DNA of 64,000 nt from Desulfobulbus sp. (GCA_028684915.1 JAQUEZ010000013.1:1-64000); one strand, 5' to 3'. Shown: positions 44,967 to 53,978, numbered from the stretch's first letter. The notes: generated by a model not told the origin, from the letters alone. Program-made: numbers and translations.

Positions 44967-46436
44967 ATGAAGAAAAAATTTGCCGTGGGCATCCGCTATC
45001 GTCTGTTTCTGGCCTTTCTTGTTGCCGCGTGCTGCGTAATCGTTAGCATGTTCGTCGTGACCAGAATGAGCTTTGAGCGCGGCGCTTTTCGCTATGTCCA
45101 CGAGGTGGAGAAGGATCGTCTGGAGCAGTTGGCCCGCACCCTGGAGCAGATGTACGCCGACAAGGGGCATTGGGGTTTCCTGGCGGAGGAGCCGACCACC
45201 TGGATGGAACTGGTGGCGGGCAGCAAACCGGTGCGGCCGTGGCTGCGGCCGCCGCCCGACCAGCGACGCACGCACAACGGCCAGGGGCCGCACGACGGCG
45301 GCGCAGGGCCGCAGTTGGAACCACCGCCGCCCCCGTTCCCCAAGGGCGAGCAGCTCTTTGAATTGCGGGTTCTGCTGGTGGACAGCGCCCGCAACGTGCT
45401 GTACGGCCCGCAAAATCCGGAAAAAACGCCGTATTTCGTGCCGATCAAGCGCGGCGACGAGAAGGTCGGCCAGCTTGGCCTGGTTCCTCCGCGCATTCTG
45501 GTTGATGTGCGGATACAGCAGTTTGTCCAAGAGCAACATCAGGCCCTGATTGTCATTGCCCTGTGCATCGCCGCCGGCGCGGCCCTGCTCTCCATCCCCC
45601 TGGCCGGACGAATGGTGCGGCGGATCACGGCCCTGGCGGCCGCCACCAACCGCCTTGCCTCCGGCCGCTACGACATCCGCGTGCCGGCAGAATCCAACGA
45701 CGAACTCGGTCAACTGGCGCGCGATTTCAATCAACTGGCGCAAACCTTGGAGCGCAACGAACAGCTGCGCCGCCGCTGGGTGGCCGACATCTCCCACGAA
45801 CTGCGCACCCCGCTGGCGGTGCTGCGCGGCGAGGTGGAAGCGGTGCAGGACGGCGTTAGCCAGTTGACCCCGCAGACCATGGACGCGCTCCACGTCGAGA
45901 TTCTTCACCTTGGCCGTTTGATCGACGATCTGTACGAGCTGGCCCTGGCCGACATCGGCGCCCTGGCGTACCGCAAAGAGGAAATCGATCTTGCGGCGTT
46001 GGTCTCGCAGACAACCCGATCGCATCGGGAACAGTTCCAGGCCAATGGGCTCCGGCTGGAGTTCATCGGCCCGGAACAGCCGATGCTCCTGAACGCGGAC
46101 CCAAAGCGGCTGCGCCAGTTGCTGGCCAACCTGCTGCAGAATTCCTTGCGTTACACCGACCCCGGCGGCATGCTGGAGGTGAGCCTGGCAGAAGCAGACG
46201 GCCAGGCGCGCCTGTGCTTCCGCGATTCCGCGCCCGGCGTGCCCACCGAATCCCTGGAGCGGCTGTTTGAACGGCTGTACCGGGTCGAGGGTTCGCGCAG
46301 CCGCAGCCACGGCGGCGCCGGCCTGGGGTTGGCCCTGTGCAAATCGATTGTCGAAGCGCACAACGGCACTGTCGCGGCCGCGCATTCCAGCCTGGGCGGC
46401 CTGGAAATCACCGTCACCCTGCCGCTCGACGGCTGA
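44967..46436 (+). CDS. Sensor histidine kinase (BaeS/CpxA-like)
   Basis: A 489-residue kinase. TM1 is at 12-32 and a periplasmic domain of about 150 residues follows; this contains a proline-rich stretch (residues 90-120, with PPPPPFPKGEQ). TM2 is at about 190-212 (HQALIVIALCIAAGAALLSI). Then come HAMP, HisKA with DISHELRTPLAVLRGE, and HATPase with LLQNSLRYTDPGG and GGAGLGLALCKSIV. The start ATG 44967 has GGAGAGG just upstream. The response regulator gene starts 4 bp after its stop. By family it senses envelope stress; the ligand is unknown. Confidence 0.93.
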   Translation: MKKKFAVGIRYRLFLAFLVAACCVIVSMFVVTRMSFERGAFRYVHEVEKDRLEQLARTLEQMYADKGHWGFLAEEPTTWMELVAGSKPVRPWLRPPPDQRRTHNGQGPHDGGAGPQLEPPPPPFPKGEQLFELRVLLVDSARNVLYGPQNPEKTPYFVPIKRGDEKVGQLGLVPPRILVDVRIQQFVQEQHQALIVIALCIAAGAALLSIPLAGRMVRRITALAAATNRLASGRYDIRVPAESNDELGQLARDFNQLAQTLERNEQLRRRWVADISHELRTPLAVLRGEVEAVQDGVSQLTPQTMDALHVEILHLGRLIDDLYELALADIGALAYRKEEIDLAALVSQTTRSHREQFQANGLRLEFIGPEQPMLLNADPKRLRQLLANLLQNSLRYTDPGGMLEVSLAEADGQARLCFRDSAPGVPTESLERLFERLYRVEGSRSRSHGGAGLGLALCKSIVEAHNGTVAAAHSSLGGLEITVTLPLDG

Positions 46437-46440
46437 ACGC

Positions 46441-47112
46441 ATGCAACGCATACTCATTGTTGAAGACGAAGCGCGACTGGCCTCGATTCTGGTCGATTAT
46501 CTCCACGCCGCCGGGTTTGCATCCCATTGGCTGGCCGAGGGCAGCGGCGTTGCGGCCTGGGTGCGGCAGGAACGGCCGGATCTGATCCTGCTCGACCTGA
46601 TGCTGCCCGGCCGCGACGGCATGGAAATCTGCAAGGAGGTGCGCGCCTTTGCAGCCATTCCCATCATCATGGTCACCGCCCGGGTGGAAGAGATCGACCG
46701 ACTGCTCGGGTTGGAACTGGGCGCGGACGACTACATCTGCAAACCCTTCAGCCCGCGCGAGGTGGTGGCGCGGGTCAAGGCGGTGCTCCGGCGCACTGCC
46801 GGCGCGCCGCCGGCGGAACACGGCCTGAGCCTCGATCCGCCCACCATGCGGGCCAGCCTGGACGGCAGCAACCTCGACCTCACCGCCGTTGAGTTCAACC
46901 TGCTTGCCTTTCTTCTTGCCCGCCCCTGCCAGATTTTCAGCCGCGACCAGCTGATGGAGCGCATCTATGCAGATCAGCGCATCGTCAACGACCGAACCAT
47001 CGACAGCCACATCAAAAAACTGCGCCGCAAAATGGAGCAGGCCCGACCCGGCTGCGACCTGATCCGCTCGGTCTACGGCGTCGGCTACAAATTCGAGCCC
47101 GACCAGGGCTGA
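46441..47112 (+). CDS. OmpR-family response regulator (BaeR-like)
   Basis: A 223-residue regulator. The receiver domain has VEDE, the phosphoacceptor in LILLDLMLPGRDG, and KPFSPREVVARV. The C-terminal winged helix (LDLTAVEFNLLAFLLARP, VNDRTIDSHIKKLRRKM, IRSVYGVGYKFE) is OmpR/PhoB-like. It is the partner of the kinase immediately upstream. Target genes are not evident. Confidence 0.95.
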   Translation: MQRILIVEDEARLASILVDYLHAAGFASHWLAEGSGVAAWVRQERPDLILLDLMLPGRDGMEICKEVRAFAAIPIIMVTARVEEIDRLLGLELGADDYICKPFSPREVVARVKAVLRRTAGAPPAEHGLSLDPPTMRASLDGSNLDLTAVEFNLLAFLLARPCQIFSRDQLMERIYADQRIVNDRTIDSHIKKLRRKMEQARPGCDLIRSVYGVGYKFEPDQG

Positions 47113-47328
47113 TTTCCGCATTCTTGCCATCGGCGTCCGCAGCTGTGTTGCGCTGTCGCGCCGTTGGGTTGGGGGAGGGCGCGGCCCTTCGGCTTATTCT
47201 GTTTCCATTGCACCAGTGCATTGCGCTGGTTTGTCCTGAAAGGGCGAGATCGTGCGCTTTAATTGAGACGATGCAGAAGAGTGCCGGTCAACAGACAAGG
47301 CTAGCCGATTTTCGTGGGCGTCTCATTG

Positions 47329-47374
47329 GCGTCATTTCGACAAGCGGCGCGAGGAGAAATCTCGCCGGAGAACC
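47329..47374. repeat. GTCATTTCGAC...GAGGAGAAATCTC repeat, partial copy
   Basis: It matches the element at 61143-61205 (TTTCGACGAGCGCAGCGAGGAGAAATCTCG) over about 40 bp. It lies between the BaeR-like gene and the cassette array. The rest of 47113-47475 holds nothing I can support. Confidence 0.6.
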
Positions 47375-47475
47375 ATCGCAACAGATTGAAATTTTGTGCA
47401 TTGTTTGAAATAAATTATTTTGTCGATGTGGCGTGTTTCGAGGGTGAATTCAAGATAAACAGGAGAAACCTTGAC

Positions 47476-47542
47476 TCGTAACGTGGAGTTGAGGCGACCT
47501 GCACGGCTTTTCGCGCAGGTCGCCTCGAACGATGGGTTAGGC
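47476..47542 (-). repeat. attC site 1 (integron cassette recombination site)
   Basis: On the minus strand it reads R'' GCCTAAC, then TTCGAGGCGACCTGC, a short loop, GCAGGTCGCCTC, AACTCCAC and R' GTTACGA. This is the layout of the aadA-type attC, with extrahelical bases. R'' matches the R' of the site upstream at 48908 exactly (GTTAGGC), as expected for one cassette. Confidence 0.85.
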
Positions 47543-47567
47543 CGCGTGTGGCGTGGATTCAGCAACT

Positions 47568-48878
47568 TCACTTGGCCTTTTTCCTTGGGCTTGCCTTGCG
47601 GGCGGGCTTTAGTGGAGGTTCAACGATTGCTCTTAGGCGCACGACTAGCATCTGTAACTCGACGGTCTGCGCTCGTATGAACTCCGAGTCAGGCACTTCT
47701 ATGCCATGGACGAGTTGATTGCGAAAGCGGCGTAGGCGCTCAGCTGCAACGTGCAGTTCATCCGGAACTCCATCGATAATGCGAAGCAGGCGCATGGAGG
47801 GAATGCCCAGTCTGTCTGCTCCCTTCTTGGCAGCGTACGCCCTTAGCATCTTCTCGTAGTCGATCCAGAGAGACATGAACTCGCCAATAGCCTCTGACTG
47901 ACTTACTCTCGGCAGGCCCGACGTTGTGAGCGACATCACTGGAACATCTAAGGCGCGGATCTGCTCAAAAGTTGCGTAGCGAGCGGGATCTTCAGCCAAT
48001 ACCTGATCAATGACTTGCTCTGCAAGCGGGCGGCGCTCCAAGTCTGAATGCAACGCCTCGACGTACCGGGCGAGGTTCTCTGGAGTCCCCAATCCAAGTT
48101 CGCGAAGCAGCGCGTACAGCAAGTCGACTCTGCCTAGAGCGGAATCGTGGATGTTCTGGCCTGCGAGCTTCTCCCTAGCTAGGTCTAGAAGGGAAGACGC
48201 CAGGTCATAGTGGTTCGTGTACTCCCGGTCGTGTTCCGAGATACGTTGCTCGCCAGCCCGCTGCAGTCGTTCAAGGGCAATTTCTCCGGCTAGGACAAGC
48301 CCGTTCAACTCATCAAGGATGGCGTACTCATCGTCTGAAAGTTTGCCTTGAAGCGGCTTGTAGACCAGATCGTGCTCTACCTCTGACCAAGCGTGCATAA
48401 GGACGGAGGCAACCTGAATCTCAACGTTTGCCTCGGTGTACCGCTTCTGCGACTCGTTTAGTAGAGTCTCGGGGAGTCGCACTCGATAGTGCGTCGCCCA
48501 ATAGCCTGAAAACCGTTTTTTGTATGACGGTTGTCCCGGCGTTGGAAACTCCTTTGGTTCAGACACTAGGATGAACAGGGAGTTAATCACCCTGCCTACC
48601 TCTTCGCGTTCCGCGGGAAAGTAGAGAGCGACTCGCACTCCCGCTAGGTCGACAATGTCCTCGTATATCTGCTCAACAGTTTCGTATGGAGTCTTCGCCG
48701 AACGTTGCCGAACCTTTACTTCAAGTCGGCTCGGATTCTTCGCCCTCGAGGTGACGATAGCTCTTACACCTGTCGATTGCAGGTTCGAGTCAAGCACCTG
48801 TGCCGTCATGCGACAGGCCTGCTCGTAGAAGTCGTACTCTTTTCGGTACCTGGCGACGAACTGCGATATCAAATCCAC
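47568..48878 (-). CDS. RelA/SpoT-domain nucleotidyltransferase-like protein (cassette gene)
   Basis: A 436-residue protein. Residues 35-185 form a RelA/SpoT synthetase-like domain: TSRAKNPSRLEVKV, DIVDLAGVRVALYFPAE, HYRVRLPE and VEIQVASVLMHAWSEVEHDLVYK. The C-terminal 250 residues are helical. There is no HD hydrolase domain, so it resembles small alarmone synthetases or toxSAS toxins. Such enzymes make (p)ppGpp or transfer pyrophosphate to tRNA. The start is GTG 48878 with GAGG upstream. It occupies a cassette bounded by attC sites 1 and 2. No antitoxin gene is seen beside it. Confidence 0.82.
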   Translation of the reverse strand: MDLISQFVARYRKEYDFYEQACRMTAQVLDSNLQSTGVRAIVTSRAKNPSRLEVKVRQRSAKTPYETVEQIYEDIVDLAGVRVALYFPAEREEVGRVINSLFILVSEPKEFPTPGQPSYKKRFSGYWATHYRVRLPETLLNESQKRYTEANVEIQVASVLMHAWSEVEHDLVYKPLQGKLSDDEYAILDELNGLVLAGEIALERLQRAGEQRISEHDREYTNHYDLASSLLDLAREKLAGQNIHDSALGRVDLLYALLRELGLGTPENLARYVEALHSDLERRPLAEQVIDQVLAEDPARYATFEQIRALDVPVMSLTTSGLPRVSQSEAIGEFMSLWIDYEKMLRAYAAKKGADRLGIPSMRLLRIIDGVPDELHVAAERLRRFRNQLVHGIEVPDSEFIRAQTVELQMLVVRLRAIVEPPLKPARKASPRKKAK

Positions 48879-48907
48879 TTAATGCCTCACGAGTTTCGAG
48901 TTCAGGG

Positions 48908-48969
48908 GCCTAACGTGGAGTTCAGTGGACCCGCGCTGTTGCGGGGTCCACTGAAACGATTTGTTCGAT
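48908..48969 (-). repeat. attC site 2
   Basis: On the minus strand: R'' ATCGAAC, a stem TTTCAGTGGACCCCGC paired with GCGGGTCCACTGAA, CTCCAC, R' GTTAGGC. R'' is the exact complement of the R' of site 3 (GTTCGAT), which identifies the gene at 48986-49624 as one cassette. Confidence 0.88.
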
Positions 48970-48985
48970 TTTTTTTCATTTATTT

Positions 48986-49624
48986 TCAACTAATTCTGGA
49001 TTTTTTTTTCGTAATTATCCAACCCTCAAGGTATTTGGCAAAAATATCTATACTTTCATTAAAGCAATCAACAACCTCTACCCAGCTTTCTACCGGATAT
49101 TTTGTGTCAATTGGCTGAATGTTTATCTTTATTGCATTATCATTTTCTGATGGGGATACCGCATTGAAAATGTGGCTATTCGAGAAATGTATGTAGCCAG
49201 AGAGGTTATGATAAACATCCTTCATCCACGGATAATCTTTGGTTAGCTTCTTTACCAAATATGAATCTCTCATGATGTTGCCAGATGAGTCTTTCATCTG
49301 GTTAATCTGCTTACCGTCTAACACTTTTAATGAAAAAGCATGTGGATCGGTAACCAAGAAAACCGCATAGAACCTCAAAGCTGAATCAATTTGTGTTCGT
49401 AATAATGTTCTTGCACACACCATGTTTTGTGACTCTACTAGTAACTTAAATCCATGGATATTTGATACCGTGCGTTTTATTATGCCCGTAGCTAACAAAT
49501 CAACTGGATACATAGCACCATCATAGGCTTTCATCATAGCTGAGGACATATTCAGCAAACCTTTATATCTTCTATCAGTTTCAGCTAGTGATTTTTGGAT
49601 GGCTTCTGGTATTTTTGTATCCAT
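48986..49624 (-). CDS. Hypothetical cassette protein (212 aa)
   Basis: A soluble, mostly helical protein of 212 residues, with a central stretch FKLLVESQNMVCARTLLRTQIDSALRF and YHNLSGYIHFSNSHIF. The pattern of a conserved Arg/Glu-rich helix followed by an H-x-S/Y motif recalls DUF5677-like or AbiV-like proteins, but I cannot assign it firmly. No signal or membrane segment is present. It is a single gene between attC sites 2 and 3 and starts at ATG 49624, 14 bp from the cassette border. Confidence 0.7.
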   Translation of the reverse strand: MDTKIPEAIQKSLAETDRRYKGLLNMSSAMMKAYDGAMYPVDLLATGIIKRTVSNIHGFKLLVESQNMVCARTLLRTQIDSALRFYAVFLVTDPHAFSLKVLDGKQINQMKDSSGNIMRDSYLVKKLTKDYPWMKDVYHNLSGYIHFSNSHIFNAVSPSENDNAIKINIQPIDTKYPVESWVEVVDCFNESIDIFAKYLEGWIITKKKSRIS

Positions 49625-49638
49625 TTATTTTTTTAGGA

Positions 49639-49715
49639 ATCGAACGGTAAGTTAAGCGGCCGCGATCGTGCGGTCCGAGTGGGCTTCGGCCCACGTTTTA
49701 AACGCCTTGTTATAT
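49639..49715 (-). repeat. attC site 3
   Basis: On the minus strand: R'' ATATAAC, AAGGCGTTTAAAACGTGGGCC, a GAAG loop, GGCCCAC-type stem, then CGCGGCCGCTTAACTTACC and R' GTTCGAT. The elements AAGGCGTTT and CGCTTAACTT are classical attC inner boxes. Confidence 0.85.
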
Positions 49716-49877
49716 TTTACTGGCTTTTATTGAAAGAAAAAATTTACTTTCTTACTTGACGAGTCATTGCAATGTTTTGATATTAATATTCATACACTTA
49801 GATAGTTACCGTATATTACGGTAAAGTTATAGATAACTTTTAGCAAAAAAACATCATACTGCTAAACAAGACACATA

Positions 49878-50225
49878 TTAAACGACAGGTATCATTATAG
49901 ATATTCTTTTAAGAATTGGAAACTTCAAAAACATGTTATATGTAAAATTATTACTTTGAAAACACAGAACATCAAGACGGTATTCAGCAATAGACCTCAT
50001 TTCATGAGCGAAAATTTCATAATAACTGTTTTTTATATTATTCTCATTTATTTTTAATTTTTTTACAATGTTAACTTTTGAACACTCTTTCTCATTATTC
50101 AATATCTGCCCAAAAGCATTAAACGTAAAATCAGAAAAATAATCATTTATTATTGTAGCATAATAATAATTTTGCGCATTCCTAATAATATATACCAGAC
50201 CATCTATTATCTCTTTTTTATTGTT
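49878..50225 (-). CDS. C-terminal extension reached by a -1 shift from the upstream membrane protein gene
   Basis: An open frame of about 115 codons directly follows, in the -1 frame, the A9 run near the end of the gene at 50207-51196. It reads KNNKKEIIDGLVYIIRNAQ and continues to the stop at 49878. It has no own start with a binding site before its middle (TTG 50102). Composition is the same AT-rich, Asn/Ile/Tyr-rich type as the gene upstream. It is either the true C-terminus joined by frameshifting or the broken end of that gene. Confidence 0.5.
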   Translation of the reverse strand, partial: NNKKEIIDGLVYIIRNAQNYYYATIINDYFSDFTFNAFGQILNNEKECSKVNIVKKLKINENNIKNSYYEIFAHEMRSIAEYRLDVLCFQSNNFTYNMFLKFPILKRISIMIPVV

Positions 50226-51196
50226 CTTTTTTTTTGGAATAGATAAAAATCTTTTAATTGAAAAGTGTCAATGCTACTTATCTCAATTTTAACTTCTCGA
50301 GAAATTCTTCGCCCAAGTTCTTCATTAAGAATAAATTTATGAATATAGTGTAAAGGTGATTCTAAGTGTTGTTTTTTGTAATATTGTTTTTTTAACTCGA
50401 AATTAATATCATATAGTTCTTTATAATAATTTTTAATTTCTAAACAATTAGAATATAAAAATCTGAAAACATCAATACATTTTTTTCGCAAAGCTATTTC
50501 TTTTTTATACTCATCTACAAGATATTGAAATCTAGAAATGCAAAGAAAATAATTACCAAATGAAGGCCCTGTAAAAACAAGTAAAAAAACAAACGTTATC
50601 CAACATGATAATGTGATATTGTTATAAAATATTTCTATGGTAGAATATGCAATTAAAAATAATGATAAAACATATTGCACTAATGATCCTCTAAAAATCG
50701 AAATTTTGTTTGATATTTCAATTACAGAAAATTTCCAAAAAACATTATTTATGAGGTCATTAATTAAATCGTCAATTGAAGCTGATGCATGGCCATTTTT
50801 ATCTAAAGAAGAAATTTGGAAGTCATACTTATTTGAGTTCCTTTCTATTTTTCTATTTTTGAATTTTTCACCTTGTCTCTTTAGCCATGATTCTTGCCTG
50901 TCTAAACTTCTTGGTTGGATATGCACGACCTTTTCAACTTCTGTGACAATTTTTGTTTTTAGCAATTTATCCAATATTTTCAAAAATATAACAGAAAACA
51001 CTAAAGGCTGAACGATTAATATGGCAATAACTATACTCCCCTTTATTGCTGCATGACTCTGTTGAACCTGAATATTTGCTTCAAATACAGAGACAAGATT
51101 GTAGCCTAATTGTTTGAGAAAATATAATTCTGCAGGACCTTTAAAGGCCAATGATAGACAGACAATGAAAGTAACAGTAATTACATATAGTAACAT
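50207..51196 (-). CDS. AT-rich cassette membrane protein (329 aa or longer)
   Basis: A 329-residue protein with four likely membrane helices: residues 1-18, about 50-75 (SIVIAILIVQPLVFSVIFLKIL), and two near 170-215 (GSLVQYVLSLFLIAYSTIEIFY; ITLSCWITFVFLLVFTGPSFG). Between them lies a charged cytoplasmic loop. No family is recognised. Codons are strongly A/T-rich, unlike the GC-rich host genes. The last codons lie on CAAAAAAAAAGA, and a -1 shift there would add about 115 residues. The gene lies between attC sites 3 and 4. Confidence 0.7.
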   Translation of the reverse strand: MLLYVITVTFIVCLSLAFKGPAELYFLKQLGYNLVSVFEANIQVQQSHAAIKGSIVIAILIVQPLVFSVIFLKILDKLLKTKIVTEVEKVVHIQPRSLDRQESWLKRQGEKFKNRKIERNSNKYDFQISSLDKNGHASASIDDLINDLINNVFWKFSVIEISNKISIFRGSLVQYVLSLFLIAYSTIEIFYNNITLSCWITFVFLLVFTGPSFGNYFLCISRFQYLVDEYKKEIALRKKCIDVFRFLYSNCLEIKNYYKELYDINFELKKQYYKKQHLESPLHYIHKFILNEELGRRISREVKIEISSIDTFQLKDFYLFQKKRTIKKR

Positions 51197-51214
51197 AGTG
51201 AATTATCCTTTAAT

Positions 51215-51306
51215 AAATAACGCCACGCATGAGCTGCGGGCCAATGAAGTTCGCCGCGTCAGCGCCCCCGAGCTCCTTCCCGTCAGCCTCTATGCGTTTG
51301 TTATGC
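51215..51306 (-). repeat. attC site 4
   Basis: On the minus strand: R'' GCATAAC, AAACGCATAGAGGCTGACGGGAAGGAGC, then CTCATGCGTGGC and R' GTTATTT. The outer inner-boxes AACGCAT and ATGCGTGGC pair. R'' is the exact complement of the R' of site 5. R' matches the R'' of site 3 at 6 of 7 positions. Confidence 0.85.
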
Positions 51307-52461
51307 AGGCGATTTCTCTCTGCATGCACGTACTATTTCAATTTTTGATATCTCTTCATAACTGTCTGTTGCATGCAAAAACCCAATATTTTTATTATGG
51401 GATCTATCGATTAGCTTTAAGAGTAAATCGATGTTTTCTGATTGCACCTGATTCAATGCGCAAAAATCAGAATATATTTTTTCTCGTGTACTTTTATTCA
51501 TATAGCTACCCAACTTGCCAATAAGACCTACAAACACATCTGACAGTTGCGTTAATACACTTGATTTTGAATCTAAGAATGAAAAGTTGTTGATCTCTTG
51601 CTGGCCATCCATAATTTTATAGTTCGCCAGTAATTCTACTATTGAGTCTTCATTATCAAAAATATGTTTTGAATTTTTGAATAGATACACAGGTCGTAGA
51701 TAGAACTGAGTGAAATCATCAATCAGGACAAAATTCTTTTCGTCCATAACAAAAGGCAATGAACCTGCTTTTCTTGCTTCTTTTAATATTTGCCTCAGCG
51801 ATTCCAATCCAAAATTGAACTCAATGTTATCAAGATAGTCACTAAAAAGGTCACTTAGCTCCTCTATAAATGGCAAAATATTATTGTGTTTAATATTTGG
51901 ATATTCATACTTGCGAAATAACAACACCACAGAATCAATCTCAATTTTTGCCAACTTGTACAGGTCATCTTTTAATTTGTTGGCAAATTCTAGACCTAAA
52001 CGTTGATTTACGTCAGAATGAGAAATAGCTGAATCAACAATATCGACAATTGACCAGTAAAGAATATTTAATGTTGAGTAGTGAATATATAAATTGCTGC
52101 TAACTATGTATTTAAGAAATAGGTTAAGTTTTTGTGAACTCAGACACTCAATGAAGTCCCCTTTGGCGATATGCTTAAGCTTTACCTCATTGGCTGTTTT
52201 TTGTAGCTTAAGGCTATCTATAAGTGGCTGAACATCCGGTGGAGATCCTTCATGTACTAGCCCACCCAACACAAAATTATCTGTAATCGCTGAATTAAAA
52301 TCAGTCTCTCTAACGTAAAATTTTCTAATATTGTTTGTTTCGTCATAGTAAAAAGTATAAACGCCATCAAAGTCAGCCATGGGAGCCAACATTTTAGTGA
52401 ATTTCCTGGCTTCGCCAATATCAAAAGTTATCATTGCTTCATGTCGATTTGATTTATGCAT
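51301..52461 (-). CDS. DUF3800-like cassette protein
   Basis: A 386-residue protein resembling the DUF3800 family (RNase H-like fold): GVYTFYYDETNNIRKFYV with the early Asp/Glu, FVLGGLVHEG, NEVKLKHI, and the late LTQLSDVFVGLIGK. The family is frequent in mobile elements and cassettes, with untested nuclease predictions. The start is placed at ATG 52461 because the cassette itself begins there (TTATGC); an internal ATG 52434 is also possible. The TAA stop lies inside the R'' box of attC site 4. Confidence 0.7.
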   Translation of the reverse strand: MHKSNRHEAMITFDIGEARKFTKMLAPMADFDGVYTFYYDETNNIRKFYVRETDFNSAITDNFVLGGLVHEGSPPDVQPLIDSLKLQKTANEVKLKHIAKGDFIECLSSQKLNLFLKYIVSSNLYIHYSTLNILYWSIVDIVDSAISHSDVNQRLGLEFANKLKDDLYKLAKIEIDSVVLLFRKYEYPNIKHNNILPFIEELSDLFSDYLDNIEFNFGLESLRQILKEARKAGSLPFVMDEKNFVLIDDFTQFYLRPVYLFKNSKHIFDNEDSIVELLANYKIMDGQQEINNFSFLDSKSSVLTQLSDVFVGLIGKLGSYMNKSTREKIYSDFCALNQVQSENIDLLLKLIDRSHNKNIGFLHATDSYEEISKIEIVRACREKSPA

Positions 52462-52518
52462 AACAGTATGGTTAGGCCAATTTTTAAGCAAGATATTCAA
52501 CCGTCGGGCATGTTAAAT
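52458..52518 (-). repeat. attC site 5 (degenerate)
   Basis: The R' box GTTATGC (plus strand GCATAAC 52458-52464) matches the R'' of site 4 exactly, so a cassette border is here. The outer end is less clear: ATTTAAC at 52512-52518 is a candidate R'', with ATGCCCGACGG after it. The inner stem is weak. The upstream cassette border does not match it. Confidence 0.5.
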
Positions 52519-52727
52519 ATTTATGTAATTTCAGCATATTAAAACAATTCCCGTGGTTAGATTCATAAATAAGACAAAGTCAAAAAACAAAGATAAAAAG
52601 CGATAGGACAATCAAGATCGAAAATAGCTGTTTTATTTTTTTAACCGGTCAAGATAGTTCCAATCAGTCATGACCTGCTGGTCGAATATGGCCTCCTAGC
52701 GAGGGGGTCACTGATTTATCCTGTGCA

Positions 52728-53978
52728 TTAATTTGTTATTGTGTCCTGCCTGTACGCCTTGATCCGATCAATGACATTCTGTTCGATATTGCGGTAGAAA
52801 AAGGTGTAGTCGTAGCCGTGAAACCAACCCGGCAATGTATTGTAGGGGGCGAAAAAATTTTGGTAATTTGCTGGAGCAGGCAGTGCGGCCGGATCGATCA
52901 CCAATGCCCCATTGTTACTTTGTGCTCCAATGTAATGGTTCACCTCGTAGATGGAGCTGCCGTCCGGCTGTGGCTGGAAAATTGCGGGATCTGCTCCTGG
53001 CAACGAACCCTTGTAAAATACCGCCCCCAAATTCGCCGTCGCGGGTGCGGCAGTCGACTCGATGGCGCCAGGGTCAGTGGCAACCCAGGTCAAGGGGTTC
53101 ACGCTGTAAGCGTTCTTTCTTACCAATTCCATCTTTCCCCGCATGCTGGCTGGAACCAGTGACCAATCCCCCGGAGTTTGCTGCGTGTTATAGGTGACAA
53201 TGCAGCCGGTCTGCACCTTGTCACGGCAAATGCCGACAAGCGCTAGCGAGTCTGGGTAACTGCTCATATCGTCCGAGGTCACGGACCAACCGATCACATA
53301 GGCAGTCACCAGGAGTTTCCGCAAGGCCGGGTCCCCAAACTTGTTTTCCAGCAAATAAAGCAGCATGTTTGCGCCCTGACTGTGACCGGCCAGGATGAAC
53401 GGACGCGGCTGCCCATTTGGAGCTTTGTTGTAGTGGGCCATGTAGTAATCGAACGCATTCGATACGTCCGTATAGGCCACTTGGAGCGCCTGGTTTGCGA
53501 CGTCGGTAAATTGCGGGGTGTTTTTCCACAAGACAGCATTCAACACGTCGAGCCCCGACGACTGCTGGTAGTAGGGAATGTAAACGTTGGCGCCAGCTTT
53601 CGCAAAAACACCGACCTGGGTTTCGACGTGCATTTTGATGATCGGATCGATGTAGGCTTGGGCCAGTGACTGGTTCCATCCTGGACTCCAGGTTGACGTC
53701 AAAGGAGGCTGTGTTTTGCTGTTGTAACTGTACGTTGTCGGATAGACGAAGAAGACGTCCACTGGTTGTGAACCAGTCGGGAGAGCCAGCCAATTGTGCG
53801 TTTGGGAATAATCGGTGGGAACCGCAACGGCAGCGGGTTTCTCTCCATCGATACCGTAGGCGGTTAACGGTGACATTATCGAGAACACGAACACAGAAGC
53901 CACGAACGTAAAACTCTGAAGCCAAATCTTCGTGGTGTTATTCAATACGGTATCCTTCTCGCCCTTGGCTTTGCCCAT
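52728..53978 (-). CDS. DUF3089-family exported alpha/beta hydrolase
   Basis: A 416-residue protein with an N-terminal signal or anchor (IWLQSFTFVASVFVFSIMS). The DUF3089 core shows VDVFFVYPTTYSYNS and the nucleophile elbow FILAGHSQGANMLLYLLE. An acid/His pair would be in the C-terminal part (YEVNHYIGAQ and WFHGYDY region). It is a lipase or esterase-like enzyme of unknown substrate. GGGGGA just before ATG 53978 decides the start. It follows the Tat phosphoesterase gene on the same strand by about 150 bp. Confidence 0.8.
   Translation of the reverse strand: MGKAKGEKDTVLNNTTKIWLQSFTFVASVFVFSIMSPLTAYGIDGEKPAAVAVPTDYSQTHNWLALPTGSQPVDVFFVYPTTYSYNSKTQPPLTSTWSPGWNQSLAQAYIDPIIKMHVETQVGVFAKAGANVYIPYYQQSSGLDVLNAVLWKNTPQFTDVANQALQVAYTDVSNAFDYYMAHYNKAPNGQPRPFILAGHSQGANMLLYLLENKFGDPALRKLLVTAYVIGWSVTSDDMSSYPDSLALVGICRDKVQTGCIVTYNTQQTPGDWSLVPASMRGKMELVRKNAYSVNPLTWVATDPGAIESTAAPATANLGAVFYKGSLPGADPAIFQPQPDGSSIYEVNHYIGAQSNNGALVIDPAALPAPANYQNFFAPYNTLPGWFHGYDYTFFYRNIEQNVIDRIKAYRQDTITN

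Noticed and set aside
47332..47571. An 80-codon minus-strand frame containing RPNPSFEATCAKSRAG
   Set aside because: It is the translation of attC site 1. Frames with this kind of NPSF sequence are commonly misannotated at integron sites.
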